A DNA stretch of 64,000 bases from Gloeocapsa sp. PCC 7428 (GTDB lineage: Bacteria; Cyanobacteriota; Cyanobacteriia; Cyanobacteriales; Chroococcidiopsidaceae). Position 1 is the first letter of the stretch, and each line of letters starts with the position of its first letter. Under the pieces are notes generated by a model. That model saw only the letters and a program-made list of their open reading frames with translations. It searched no databases and had not been told where the DNA came from. Positions 1 through 7,986 of the stretch are shown piece after piece. Both the position numbers and the translations under genes were made by a program. The DNA is taken from NCBI RefSeq assembly GCF_000317555.1, contig NC_019745.1, positions 2,666,001 to 2,730,000 on the forward strand, given 5' to 3'.

Positions 1-431
1 TTGATGCTGAAAATCCAGAAAAAGATATTTCTTTATTTATCAACTCTGATGGTAGTTCAGCACCTGCGGCAATAACTGTTTACGATGCAATGAAACAACT
101 TCGTAGCGATATTACTACCGTTTGTGTTGGTACTGCTGCTGCGATGGGTGCCTTCCTACTTTCTTCTGGAACTAAGGGCAAAAGATATGCTTTACCACAC
201 GCCCGAATTAGATTACAGCAATCGTCAGGAAATGTTGAAGGAAAAGCAGTTGATGTTGAGTTAGCTGCTCAAGAGATTTTATACCTTAACCAAACCCTGA
301 ATCAAATTCTTGCTGAAAATACTGGAAAAACTCAGCAGCAGATTGAAATTGATTTAAGTAGAACTTTATTCCTGAATGCTGAAGAAGCAAAAAACTACGG
401 TTTAATCGACAGCATTATAACAAAACTATGA
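1..431 (+). CDS. ClpP/ClpR-fold protein lacking the catalytic triad (5' end outside window)
   Basis: This is the 3' part of a Clp-protease proteolytic-subunit family gene; the frame is open from base 3 and the start lies upstream. The family landmarks are easy to align: AENPEKDISLFIN, then GAFLLSSGTKGKRYALP, then EEAKNYGLIDSI at the C-terminus. The catalytic residues are all replaced. The Ser of GxAASMG is Ala (GTAAAMG, codon 141-143), the His of MIHQP is Gln (RLQQS), and the Asp of ERDRF is Thr (SRTLF). The NSPGGS oxyanion segment reads NSDGSS. It should therefore be an inactive, ClpR-like subunit that can only join a mixed Clp ring (inference). It overlaps the next gene by 4 bp, which suggests co-transcription. 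It could instead be a diverged paralogue distinct from the usual clpR. Confidence 0.85.
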   Translation, partial: DAENPEKDISLFINSDGSSAPAAITVYDAMKQLRSDITTVCVGTAAAMGAFLLSSGTKGKRYALPHARIRLQQSSGNVEGKAVDVELAAQEILYLNQTLNQILAENTGKTQQQIEIDLSRTLFLNAEEAKNYGLIDSIITKL

Positions 432-1453
432 AAATTTTAGTTATAGGAGGAACCAATTTTATTGGTCCAGAAGTAGTACGTCGGCTTCATGCAATGGGTC
501 ATGAAGTAACTGTATTTCATCGGGGAAAAACTTTAGCTGAATTACCGTTAGGAGTAAAGGAAATTAAAGGCGATCGTGCTCAAATTATTGAGGGAAAAAC
601 TCAGTTTGAGCAACTTTCACCCGATGTCGTTTTAGACATGATTCTCTATACTGAGCAAGATGCGCTGACAACAATGAAGGCATTTAAAGGTATTGCCCAG
701 CGTATTGTTGCAATTAGTAGCATGGATGTGTATCGTGCTTATAACGTACTCTTAGGTAAAGAATCAGATATTATTCCCATACCACTTACCGAAGATTCGC
801 CACTACGTCAGCAATTCTATCCTTTTAAGGATATGCCACAAAGAGCGCTCAACGCTCCGGCGGATTACGACAAAATCTTGGTGGAACGAGTTGTGATGGG
901 TGATGCTGATTTACCTGCTACAATCATCCGCTTACCAATGGTATACGGAGCAAAAGATCCATTACACCGCTTGTTTCCTTATCTCAAGCGAATGGATGAA
1001 AACCGTCCGGCAATTTTATTACCAGAAAAGTTTGCGCAATGGCGCGGTTGTTATGGATACGTGGAGAATGTAGCGCTAGCGATCGCACTAACAGTGACAA
1101 ATCCCCAAGCCACAAAACGCATCTACCATGTGGCAGATTTACAAGTCTCTGAAGCCGAACGCCTCAATCAAATTGGGAAAGCTGCTGGATGGCAAGGTAA
1201 AGTTATATCTATTCCCCAACACTATTTACCAGCAGATTGGAATTTACCTTTTAATACCGAACAACATTGGTTTGCTGATACAACACGAATTCGTCAAGAA
1301 CTTGGTTACAGCGAAGTTGTATCGCCAGAAGAAGCGCTGAAACAAACGATTGATTGGGAACGCAGTAACCCACCGCAAGAAATGCCCCAATGGACAGGGT
1401 TAGAATTGTTAGATTATGCTACTGAGGATGAGATTTTAACTCGATTGAGCTAG
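428..1453 (+). CDS. NAD-dependent epimerase/dehydratase family protein
   Basis: A 341-residue extended short-chain dehydrogenase-type protein. The N-terminus is a Rossmann beta-strand followed by a glycine-rich dinucleotide loop (VIGGTNFIG, residues 5-13). The C-terminal half (VYGAKDP, LPEKFAQWRGCYGYVENVA) resembles the substrate domain of nucleotide-sugar epimerases and of CSP41-like proteins. The usual YxxxK catalytic pair is not obvious: the candidate tyrosine lies in PADYDKILVE, with lysine at +2 rather than +4. It may therefore bind NAD(P) without classical epimerase chemistry. The ATG overlaps the stop of the Clp-like gene (ATGA), indicating translational coupling. Substrate unknown. 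Confidence 0.8.
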   Translation: MKILVIGGTNFIGPEVVRRLHAMGHEVTVFHRGKTLAELPLGVKEIKGDRAQIIEGKTQFEQLSPDVVLDMILYTEQDALTTMKAFKGIAQRIVAISSMDVYRAYNVLLGKESDIIPIPLTEDSPLRQQFYPFKDMPQRALNAPADYDKILVERVVMGDADLPATIIRLPMVYGAKDPLHRLFPYLKRMDENRPAILLPEKFAQWRGCYGYVENVALAIALTVTNPQATKRIYHVADLQVSEAERLNQIGKAAGWQGKVISIPQHYLPADWNLPFNTEQHWFADTTRIRQELGYSEVVSPEEALKQTIDWERSNPPQEMPQWTGLELLDYATEDEILTRLS

Positions 1454-1460
1454 GGCAATC

Positions 1461-1500
1461 TTAAACGAACCACAGCGACGCAGAGAACACAGAGTAAAGA
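1461..1500 (-). repeat. Dispersed repeat, copy 1
   Basis: Read on the minus strand this segment gives a short pyrimidine/GT-rich repeat ending in TGTGGTTCGTTT. Two further copies are at 4040-4072 and 24745-24780. It lies just after the epimerase stop codon. Such short repeats are common filler in cyanobacterial genomes. Confidence 0.6.
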
Positions 1501-1621
1501 GATTAAGAGGTTTTTTTGTGTTGAGATAGCTATAGTACAAATGCGATCGCAACTCATCCAGGATAATATTGTAATCTTGATGCAGTCTGGTAAAACATAA
1601 GCAACTGCAATCAATCGATTT

Positions 1622-3079
1622 ATGCCAAGCCAGCAATCTAACTTTTACGATCCGCGTCAAGCCGAATGGAATGGTATTCCTATAGACGAATGGAAACCAT
1701 CTGACTGGAAGCAGTGGAAACCGAATAACCCAAAGGATGAGGCGGCGAAAATCGAACGCGAGTATCTCAGGATCAAGTATGCGATCGCCCAAGCAAACAC
1801 AGCATTAAGTATCGATCGAGTCAAAGTTAAACTCAAGCTAACGACCGCTAAATCGATCGGTTTGCAAGGAACTTTCCCCTGTAAACCTGGTGATGTGGGT
1901 AAACATGGAAGTTCCAATAAGCAGTACACAATTTCACTAGGGTTTCCTGCGAGTGATGCGGGTGTCAAAACGGCTGTCGCTAAAGCACGGGAATTGGATC
2001 TCCTGTTGATGACAAAGCAATTTCAGTGGACACCAGAACTCTTAGGTAAGCAAGCACAAAAAATTACCTTACCATATGATACCGCCAAGCCAATTTGCGA
2101 ACTCATTCAAGAATACGAGCGAGAATTTTGGAAAACTCATGAGAAAAATCGCCAAGGAATCCGTACTTGGGAGACGCATTATTTGAGATATCTCAAAAAA
2201 CTTCCTCAAGATGTTCCCTTAACTCAAAATGCTTTAGAACAAGCTTTAGCGAAAGTTCCACCCAACACTTCAACAAGATTTTATTTGGCTTGGCAACTCA
2301 AAAAGTTTTGTGATTTTTGCGGTGTTGATGGTAATAAACTTATTACTTCATATACGACACCCCAACCATCACCGAGTATTCGTAAAATTCCTACCGATGA
2401 GGAAATTATTCAAGGTTTTGGTACAATAGGAACTCCGCTATCACCCTACGCCAGCAAGGAAAATTTAACGCAACCCCGACAGTGGCAATGGGTATACGGA
2501 ATGTTAGCTACCTACGGTTTAAGACCTCATGAATTATTTGCGATAGACCTTGAAGCTTTCACAACCCCATCTAATATATTTCATCTAGTCACACTTGATC
2601 CTAGTCTTACAGGTGGTACAAAAACAGGCGAACGTACGTGTGGAATTCCACCGTTACATCCGCAGTGGGTTGAGTTATTTGATTTAAAAAACATCAAGTT
2701 CCCCAATACCGGAGGAACTTTAAATAATCAAACTGCTAAAATTCACATTCGATTTAGAACAGCGCATTTAAATTTTAAACCTTACGATCTGCGCCACGCC
2801 TATGCTTTGCGCGGACATCGCTTGCGTATTCCCATAAAAACTATGGCTGATTATATGGGTCATACTGTACAGGAGCATACGAAGACGTATCAAAGATGGA
2901 TTAATGAGGACACAAACTTAGAAATTTACAAAGAAATTGTCATTCAAAAAGCGAATACTCAAGAAGCACTGAAAGCAAGAGTAGATGAGTTAGAAGTCGA
3001 AAATGCTGTTCTCAAAGCTGAAGTGAAATCTTTGCGGGAATTACTGATCAAACACCAACTGGGTAAACTGCTAGGCTAG
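1622..3079 (+). CDS. Tyrosine recombinase (phage-integrase family)
   Basis: A 485-residue protein with the catalytic signatures of tyrosine site-specific recombinases in the right order. They are the first arginine in YGLRPHEL (about residue 300), a lysine in GGTKTGER, box II in YDLRHAYALRG (about 388), and MGHT followed by the nucleophile tyrosine in KTYQRW (about 422). Box II has Tyr where the first His of HxxR is typical. After the catalytic domain comes a heptad-rich tail (DELEVENAVLKAEV) predicted to form a coiled coil. About 280 residues of N-terminal arm/core-binding sequence precede the catalytic domain. No tRNA, excisionase or phage gene is adjacent, so it looks like a stand-alone chromosomal integrase. 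Its target is unknown. Confidence 0.85.
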   Translation: MPSQQSNFYDPRQAEWNGIPIDEWKPSDWKQWKPNNPKDEAAKIEREYLRIKYAIAQANTALSIDRVKVKLKLTTAKSIGLQGTFPCKPGDVGKHGSSNKQYTISLGFPASDAGVKTAVAKARELDLLLMTKQFQWTPELLGKQAQKITLPYDTAKPICELIQEYEREFWKTHEKNRQGIRTWETHYLRYLKKLPQDVPLTQNALEQALAKVPPNTSTRFYLAWQLKKFCDFCGVDGNKLITSYTTPQPSPSIRKIPTDEEIIQGFGTIGTPLSPYASKENLTQPRQWQWVYGMLATYGLRPHELFAIDLEAFTTPSNIFHLVTLDPSLTGGTKTGERTCGIPPLHPQWVELFDLKNIKFPNTGGTLNNQTAKIHIRFRTAHLNFKPYDLRHAYALRGHRLRIPIKTMADYMGHTVQEHTKTYQRWINEDTNLEIYKEIVIQKANTQEALKARVDELEVENAVLKAEVKSLRELLIKHQLGKLLG

Positions 3080-3206
3080 TTCTAAACCATATATTAAACA
3101 TAAAGTCAATAAGCAAATTAGCAAATATCAAGATAAAAAAGTAAGCAAAAACTAAGAAACAGTATTAGCAAGAAGACCAAAAAGTCAATAATAAAGAGAA
3201 TTGTAG

Positions 3207-4028
3207 ATGGTAAAACCGCGCAGGGTCTTTGCGCAGCATTGGCTCAAAAATGAAAAAGCCCTCAACCAAATCGTCGCCGCCGCAGAAATCACAAAACGCG
3301 ATCGCATCCTCGAAATCGGTCCTGGAACAGGAGTATTAACTCGTCGCCTGCTACCGCTAGCTGAATCAGTTGTCGCCGTAGAAATTGACCTTGATTTGTG
3401 CGAATTATTAGCTAAAAAGCTGGGAAACACCGAAAACTTCTTACTCCTACAAGGCGATTTTCTCGAACTAGATTTACCCTCTTTATTAACTTCTTTCCCG
3501 AACTTTCAATCGCCCAACAAAGTCGTTGCGAATATTCCCTACAACATTACAGGACCAATACTCGAAAAATTACTCGGAACAATCGCTAACCCCAATCCTC
3601 AACCCTTCGACTTGATCGTACTCCTCGTTCAAAAAGAAGTCGCCGATCGCCTATACGCCAAACCAGGGTCAAAAACCTTCGGCGCACTCTCCGTTCGCGT
3701 CCAATACTTAGCCGAATGCGAATTCATCTATCACGTCAACGCCAAAAGCTTTTATCCACCACCAAAAGTTGATTCTGCTGTTGTTCGCTTGCGTCCGCGA
3801 CAATTACAATTACCCCCACTCAATCCACATCATCTAGAAACGCTAGTCCAACTCGGTTTTGCCGCAAAACGCAAAATGTTACGAAATAATTTGAAAGCAA
3901 TCATCGAACGCGATCGCCTCACCAAATTACTAGAAAATTTAGAAATCAACCCCCAAGCCCGTGCCGAAGACCTCAGCGTTACACAATGGATATCCCTAAG
4001 TAATCAACTAGAATCATCATCCTACTAA
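3207..4028 (+). CDS. rsmA: 16S rRNA (adenine1518/1519-N6) dimethyltransferase
   Basis: This SAM-dependent enzyme dimethylates two adjacent adenines near the 3' end of 16S rRNA during small-subunit maturation. The N-terminus PRRVFAQHWL matches the family's QNFL region. The SAM-binding loop EIGPGTG is at about residues 36-42, with the acidic ribose-binding segment VAVEID after it. The catalytic motif NIPYNIT is at about 110. The C-terminal helical domain (AAKRKMLRNNLK) is present. At 273 residues it is full length. ispE follows after about 50 bp; this rsmA-ispE order is common in bacteria. Confidence 0.95.
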   Translation: MVKPRRVFAQHWLKNEKALNQIVAAAEITKRDRILEIGPGTGVLTRRLLPLAESVVAVEIDLDLCELLAKKLGNTENFLLLQGDFLELDLPSLLTSFPNFQSPNKVVANIPYNITGPILEKLLGTIANPNPQPFDLIVLLVQKEVADRLYAKPGSKTFGALSVRVQYLAECEFIYHVNAKSFYPPPKVDSAVVRLRPRQLQLPPLNPHHLETLVQLGFAAKRKMLRNNLKAIIERDRLTKLLENLEINPQARAEDLSVTQWISLSNQLESSSY

Positions 4029-4039
4029 CCTAAAATCCT

Positions 4040-4072
4040 TCCTTCGCGTCCTTTGTGCCCTTAGTGGTTCGT
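4040..4072 (+). repeat. Dispersed repeat, copy 2
   Basis: A copy of the short repeat ending in TTAGTGGTTCGT lies in the rsmA-ispE gap. It creates a spurious in-frame GTG at 4055 upstream of the true ispE start. Other copies are at 1461-1500 (inverted) and 24745-24780. Confidence 0.6.
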
Positions 4073-4081
4073 CCCCAAAAA

Positions 4082-5035
4082 ATGCATTCCTACTCACTCA
4101 TTGCCCCCGCCAAAATTAACTTATATTTAGAAATCATCGGCGATCGCCCCGATGGATATCACGAATTGGCGATGGTCCTCCAAAGCATCAGTCTCGCCGA
4201 TCAAATCGATATCCGCGCTGCAAGTACCGACACAATCCGCGTCCGCTGCGAACATCCTCAAGTTCCCACCGATAAAAGCAACTTAGCGTACAAAGCCGCA
4301 GCATTGATGGCAAACCAATTTCCCGATGCTTTTGCGCAATATGGTGGTGTGGACATTACGATTAATAAAGAAATTCCTGTCGCCGCTGGATTGGCTGGCG
4401 GCTCGACAAACGCCGCTGCGGTATTAGTCGGAATCGATTTATTATGGGAACTAGGACTCACGCAATCTGAACTCGAAGAACTTGCAGGAAAACTAGGTTC
4501 AGATGTTCCCTTTTGTATTGCAGGTGGAACCGCGATCGCCACAGGTAGAGGTAACGAACTGTCACAATTACCCAACCTAGATAATCTCTACGTTGTTTTA
4601 GGAAAATATCGCAGTCTTGCCGTTTCCACCGCATGGGCTTACCAAACTTATCGACAGCAATTTGGCGATTCTTACCTAACCGATACCCACAGCCTAACCT
4701 CACGCGCCGCTGCTGTCCACTCAGGACCAATCGTCAAAGCGATCGCTCGTAAAGATGGCGTGCAAATCGCAGAAAAACTCCACAATGATTTAGAGCGTGT
4801 CGTGTTACCAGAATACCCCCAAGTCGCACAGCTACGCCAAGTGTTTCAAGAAGCTGGAGGATTAGGCGCAATGATGTCTGGTTCAGGTCCTACAGTATTT
4901 GCTTTGTGCGAGTCGCATGAACAAGCACAACAAGTGCAGCAGTATGTCAGAAAGGCAATTCCCGACCCAGATTTGGAATTGTGGTTAGCGCAAACATGTA
5001 GTACAGGTATTCAAGTCGCCACTAGTGCTAAGTAA
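4082..5035 (+). CDS. ispE: 4-diphosphocytidyl-2-C-methyl-D-erythritol kinase
   Basis: IspE phosphorylates CDP-methylerythritol in the MEP pathway that supplies isoprenoids such as carotenoids and the phytyl tail of chlorophyll. It is a cytosolic GHMP kinase. Visible motifs are the N-terminal APAKINLYLEI with catalytic Lys, the ATP-binding loop PVAAGLAGGSTNAAA, the DVPFCIAGGTA segment and the C-terminal MSGSGPTVFAL motif. I chose ATG 4082 (317 residues), because family members begin a few residues before the APAKINL strand. The in-frame GTG at 4055 lies inside a dispersed repeat. The next gene starts 6 bp after the stop. Confidence 0.95.
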   Translation: MHSYSLIAPAKINLYLEIIGDRPDGYHELAMVLQSISLADQIDIRAASTDTIRVRCEHPQVPTDKSNLAYKAAALMANQFPDAFAQYGGVDITINKEIPVAAGLAGGSTNAAAVLVGIDLLWELGLTQSELEELAGKLGSDVPFCIAGGTAIATGRGNELSQLPNLDNLYVVLGKYRSLAVSTAWAYQTYRQQFGDSYLTDTHSLTSRAAAVHSGPIVKAIARKDGVQIAEKLHNDLERVVLPEYPQVAQLRQVFQEAGGLGAMMSGSGPTVFALCESHEQAQQVQQYVRKAIPDPDLELWLAQTCSTGIQVATSAK

Positions 5036-5041
5036 AAAACG

Positions 5042-5356
5042 ATGAATAACCAAGATAAGACTGAAACAACAAACACGACTCCCACCCCGCTGCGTTGCTT
5101 AACAGGATCTCTCATTTCTGGAGGACTTGCAATTGCGCTTTACTCGCTAACAAGTGCGATCGCCCAAACGTTTGCCGCCAAACCGATTCATTCTGATAAT
5201 CCGGCTGTTATTAATATCGCCTCCGCTGTTCGTACTTTAGTAGTCGGAATCACGGCGTTAGGAACTGGAATCTTTGGTCTAGTCGCCTTAGGCTTAATCG
5301 GTTTGGCGATTCAACTCCTAATTCAACAAGCTACAAAAAAAAGTTCACCTAGTTAA
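5042..5356 (+). CDS. DUF3082-type small membrane protein
   Basis: A 104-residue protein with a polar, Thr-rich N-terminus and two hydrophobic segments (about residues 22-42 and 62-92), separated by a short polar loop (KPIHSDNPAV). This layout matches the cyanobacterial DUF3082 family, found next to ispE in several cyanobacteria. Function is unknown. It starts 6 bp after ispE and is probably the last gene of the rsmA-ispE unit. Confidence 0.75.
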   Translation: MNNQDKTETTNTTPTPLRCLTGSLISGGLAIALYSLTSAIAQTFAAKPIHSDNPAVINIASAVRTLVVGITALGTGIFGLVALGLIGLAIQLLIQQATKKSSPS

Positions 5357-5569
5357 CTTAGGTACACCACATCAGTTGGGATTTTACTCAAGAAAGGTAT
5401 AGGGCAGGAGGCTTTTATTTTCCAGAAAATCCTCGTGCCTTGATAGTTTGCTGTCTCTAAATAACGTGTATTTTTTGTACTATGCATCTCTAAATACACA
5501 GCCGTCTGCGTTCATACTTCTGCCCTCTGCCTTCATAACTCTAAATTCTTTGCAATTCTTATTTTTGTC

Positions 5570-5815
5570 GCAACTTTTCCCCACACATTCCCCACCGTTT
5601 CCACAGGTTAATCGCAGTTTTTCCACAGATGTACGCAAGTTTTCCACAGGCAGTGACGTTAAATAATCGTTTGATAGATGATCTGTGGATTTTGTGTGCG
5701 GTTGCTGTATCCTCAAACAACACGGATATCATGTAAAGATATGTAATAAAAAATCGCATCAAAAGCTGATTTTTACGTAAATATTTTTTTTACATAAAGT
5801 CTCTTGTAACATTTC
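5570..5815. other. Cluster of DnaA-box-like sites next to AT-rich DNA (candidate origin or DnaA-bound region)
   Basis: The gene-free stretch 5357-5960 contains two exact TTTTCCACA nonamers at 5619-5627 and 5640-5648. A one-mismatch copy (GTTTCCACA) is at 5597-5605. A weaker TTCCCCACA lies at 5577-5585 and an inverted AAATCCACA at 5684-5692. The three best sites are in the same orientation, 22 and 21 bp apart, so they sit on one face of the helix. AT-rich DNA follows at about 5716-5815, suitable as an unwinding element. No dnaA or dnaN is in the window, so an origin role is inference; it may be a DnaA-titration or regulatory site. The rest of 5357-5570 shows only low-complexity filler. Confidence 0.5.
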
Positions 5816-5960
5816 GCAGCATTGACGGGACAGTGATTCTTGCCGGACAATAATGCACCTAACCCAACAACGCTCCAGCGGTGGGGAAAACCAAAGTTGC
5901 ACCGTATCCCAGCCACTGCAAGTCATTTTCACTCTTTACCTTTACTTAGGGAGATCCTCG

Positions 5961-6161
5961 ATGAACGCGACAGTTAGTATCCTGACCGAAATTCCTGAAG
6001 AACTACACGAATCACTCAAAAGCTACTTAGAAAGTCATCCCACCTGGGATCAAGACCGTGTATTCACGGCTGCGCTATCGCTGTTTTTGCTCCAAAATGG
6101 CAACGGCGATCGCCGTGCGGCTAGAGTATATCTCGAAAGCTTATTTCATCACTGTGGCTAG
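5961..6161 (+). CDS. DUF2811 family small protein
   Basis: A 66-residue protein starting MNATVSILTEIPEELHE and ending in a helix with YLESLFHHCG. It resembles the cyanobacterial DUF2811 family, whose function is unknown. The ATG at 5961 is preceded by a good Shine-Dalgarno (GGAGAT, 8 nt upstream). The longer reading from 5853 lacks family similarity at its N-terminus. It lies just after the DnaA-box cluster, so its promoter may overlap those sites. Confidence 0.75.
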   Translation: MNATVSILTEIPEELHESLKSYLESHPTWDQDRVFTAALSLFLLQNGNGDRRAARVYLESLFHHCG

Positions 6162-6232
6162 AGCAAGTGTATCTTAGTGCCTAGCCGTCTTTAGCATTGC
6201 GAATTTCAAGCGACAACTGCATACAATAAATC

Positions 6233-6270
6233 GCGGCTGCCTTCCCTGAAAATAAGAATACGGCAGCCGC
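6233..6270. terminator. Hairpin between convergent genes
   Basis: A perfect 9-bp stem (GCGGCTGCC / GGCAGCCGC) with a 20-nt loop lies between the ends of the DUF2811 gene and the response regulator. There is no strong T-run on either side, so terminator function is only likely. Confidence 0.45.
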
Positions 6271-6297
6271 TAGATATGTAAATATATAGGCAAGATA

Positions 6298-7011
6298 TTA
6301 AGAATTACTCTGCTCTGGTAGATTCGGAGCCTCGAACTTATAACCTACACCACGAACAGTCTGAATCAAAATTGGTTGAGTCGCATCAATTTCAATTTTC
6401 TTGCGAATTTGACCAATATGCACATCGACAACTCTTTGATCGCCTACGTAGTCGTAATCCCAAACTTCTTGAATCAGTTCCGCACGCCGCCAAACCCGCC
6501 CTGGATGGCTCGCTAAAAAACGCAACAAGTCGAACTCTAGCGCAGTTAAAGGAATGAGTTGGTTATTGAGTGTCACTTCTCTCCGTTCGGGATCGATCAC
6601 CAGCTTTTCAAACGTCAAGCGCTGTTTTTCTGCCGCTGTGACAACTCGCTGACGCTTCAAAATAGCAGCAACTCTCACTTCTAATTCACCCAAGCTAAAG
6701 GGCTTAGTAAGATAATCATCCGCACCTTGAGCAAATCCCCGAATTTTATCGGCTTCATCCGCCCGACTCGTCAGCATCAAAACAAAAACTTTAGTGCGAT
6801 TTTGCATATCTTGGCAAAGTGTATAGCCAAGGACATCCGGTAAATTGACGTCGAGAATCACTAAGTCAGGATTAAATTGCTCAAAAGCCGCAAGTGCAGT
6901 CTTGCCATCTTCGGCAGACTCCACCTGATAGTTCTTGCTTGATAAAAAGCGTTGGATTAAATTACGGATGGCAGGATCGTCATCAACGACAAGAATCTTG
7001 GCAAGAGCCAT
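6298..7011 (-). CDS. OmpR/PhoB-family response regulator
   Basis: A two-component DNA-binding regulator of about 237 residues. The receiver domain (1-120) has the acidic cluster VVDDD, the phospho-acceptor Asp in LVILDVNLP, the switch Thr/Ser in MLTSRAD and the conserved Lys in TKPF. The C-terminal winged helix (about 135-230) shows TALEFDLLRFLASHPGRVWRRAELI and RVVDVHIGQIRKKIE. No partner kinase is adjacent. ATG 7011 (MALAKILVV) gives the usual N-terminus; an in-frame ATG at 7017 and a longer reading to 7032 are possible. I cannot assign it to a named cyanobacterial regulator such as RpaA or RpaB. Confidence 0.88.
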   Translation of the reverse strand: MALAKILVVDDDPAIRNLIQRFLSSKNYQVESAEDGKTALAAFEQFNPDLVILDVNLPDVLGYTLCQDMQNRTKVFVLMLTSRADEADKIRGFAQGADDYLTKPFSLGELEVRVAAILKRQRVVTAAEKQRLTFEKLVIDPERREVTLNNQLIPLTALEFDLLRFLASHPGRVWRRAELIQEVWDYDYVGDQRVVDVHIGQIRKKIEIDATQPILIQTVRGVGYKFEAPNLPEQSNS

Positions 7012-7315
7012 AGTCATCACTTTGTACAACAAACAAAAGGAACTTCAGGTACGCAAAGAACGCGATCGCGCGATTCGGCAACAAGAACTACAATGCTTAA
7101 ACAATTATCAGCTTATAAGCCATTAATGCCAAGCGTCTTCCGCAATTCTACTATTGCTTCTTAATGTAAATGACGCATTGATAAATTATTCATCGTTTCC
7201 CTAACTCGGATTCAGGTTGTGCTAAATTGAGTATTGGTAATCGTTTGTTGGTAGTTAACTCGACCGACACGACCTAAATGTTCCCTCCACTGGCTGCTCC
7301 TGCGATTAAGTCAAC

Positions 7316-7942
7316 ATGGGCGATCAAAATTACTACGAAAAGCTTGGGGTAACCGAAGACGCTACGTTCGATGAAATTCAAGAGGCTCGCAATCGCCTGC
7401 TACAACAGTACAGTGGCGACTCTAAGCATCTAGAAGTAGTCGAAGCTGCTTACGATGCAATTCTGATGGAACGGCTGCGGATGCGTCAAGAAGGTAAAAT
7501 TAAAGTGCCTGAAGGTATCCGGTTTGCCGAACGACTTTCACAAACACCTCCTCAAGAAAAACCAGCGCCTACTAAGAAGTCGCCTGAGTGGGTACAACGG
7601 CTGCTCGACCAGCCAAGCCCAACGGATATCGTAGTGCCAGGTACTGTATTTCTAGGATTAAGTGCTTTAAGTATTCTTGCTACAGCAGCAAGCATTCAAG
7701 GCCTACAACTCGCCTTGATAGCTGGTGTGGGAGCGAGTTTCTTCTTTTTATACCGTAAAGAGAAAAAGTTCGGTAGAGCCGTGCTGCTAACTGCGATGGG
7801 TCTCATTATCGGACTTATTGCAGGCGGAATACTCGGCAGCATACTCTTGCCCCAGGTGAGCAGTATAGGAGTATCAGTAGAACAATTTTCTACGGTGCTG
7901 ACTTTTGTTCTACTGTGGATAATCAGTAGCTTCCTCCGCTAA
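7316..7942 (+). CDS. CPP1-like (DUF3353) membrane protein with J-like domain
   Basis: A 208-residue protein. The N-terminus (NYYEKLGVTEDATFDEI) resembles a DnaJ domain but lacks the HPD tripeptide. It is followed by a linker (PPQEKPAPTKKSPEWV) and three or four hydrophobic segments from about residue 100 to the end. This is the layout of CPP1, a chloroplast J-like protein that stabilises protochlorophyllide oxidoreductase in plants, and of its cyanobacterial homologues. By analogy it is a membrane-bound holdase (inference). It ends at a strong hairpin shared with the convergent HAD gene. Confidence 0.8.
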   Translation: MGDQNYYEKLGVTEDATFDEIQEARNRLLQQYSGDSKHLEVVEAAYDAILMERLRMRQEGKIKVPEGIRFAERLSQTPPQEKPAPTKKSPEWVQRLLDQPSPTDIVVPGTVFLGLSALSILATAASIQGLQLALIAGVGASFFFLYRKEKKFGRAVLLTAMGLIIGLIAGGILGSILLPQVSSIGVSVEQFSTVLTFVLLWIISSFLR

Positions 7943-7948
7943 AAATAG

Positions 7949-7980
7949 TGGGGTTCAGGAATCAAATTCCCTGAACCCCA
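7949..7980. terminator. Bidirectional terminator hairpin
   Basis: A near-perfect stem (TGGGGTTCAGG / CCTGAACCCCA) lies exactly between the convergent CPP1-like and HAD genes. An A-run on the left can act as the U-tract for the minus-strand gene. Confidence 0.7.
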
Positions 7981-7986
7981 TTGCGA

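Noticed and set aside
1622-3079. Prophage or integrative element anchored by the recombinase
   Set aside because: Neighbours are ordinary chromosomal genes and no attachment repeats or tRNA are visible.
5448-5666. 72-residue plus-strand and overlapping minus-strand open frames
   Set aside because: They lie in low-complexity filler and DnaA-box DNA and have no family similarity or ribosome-binding site.
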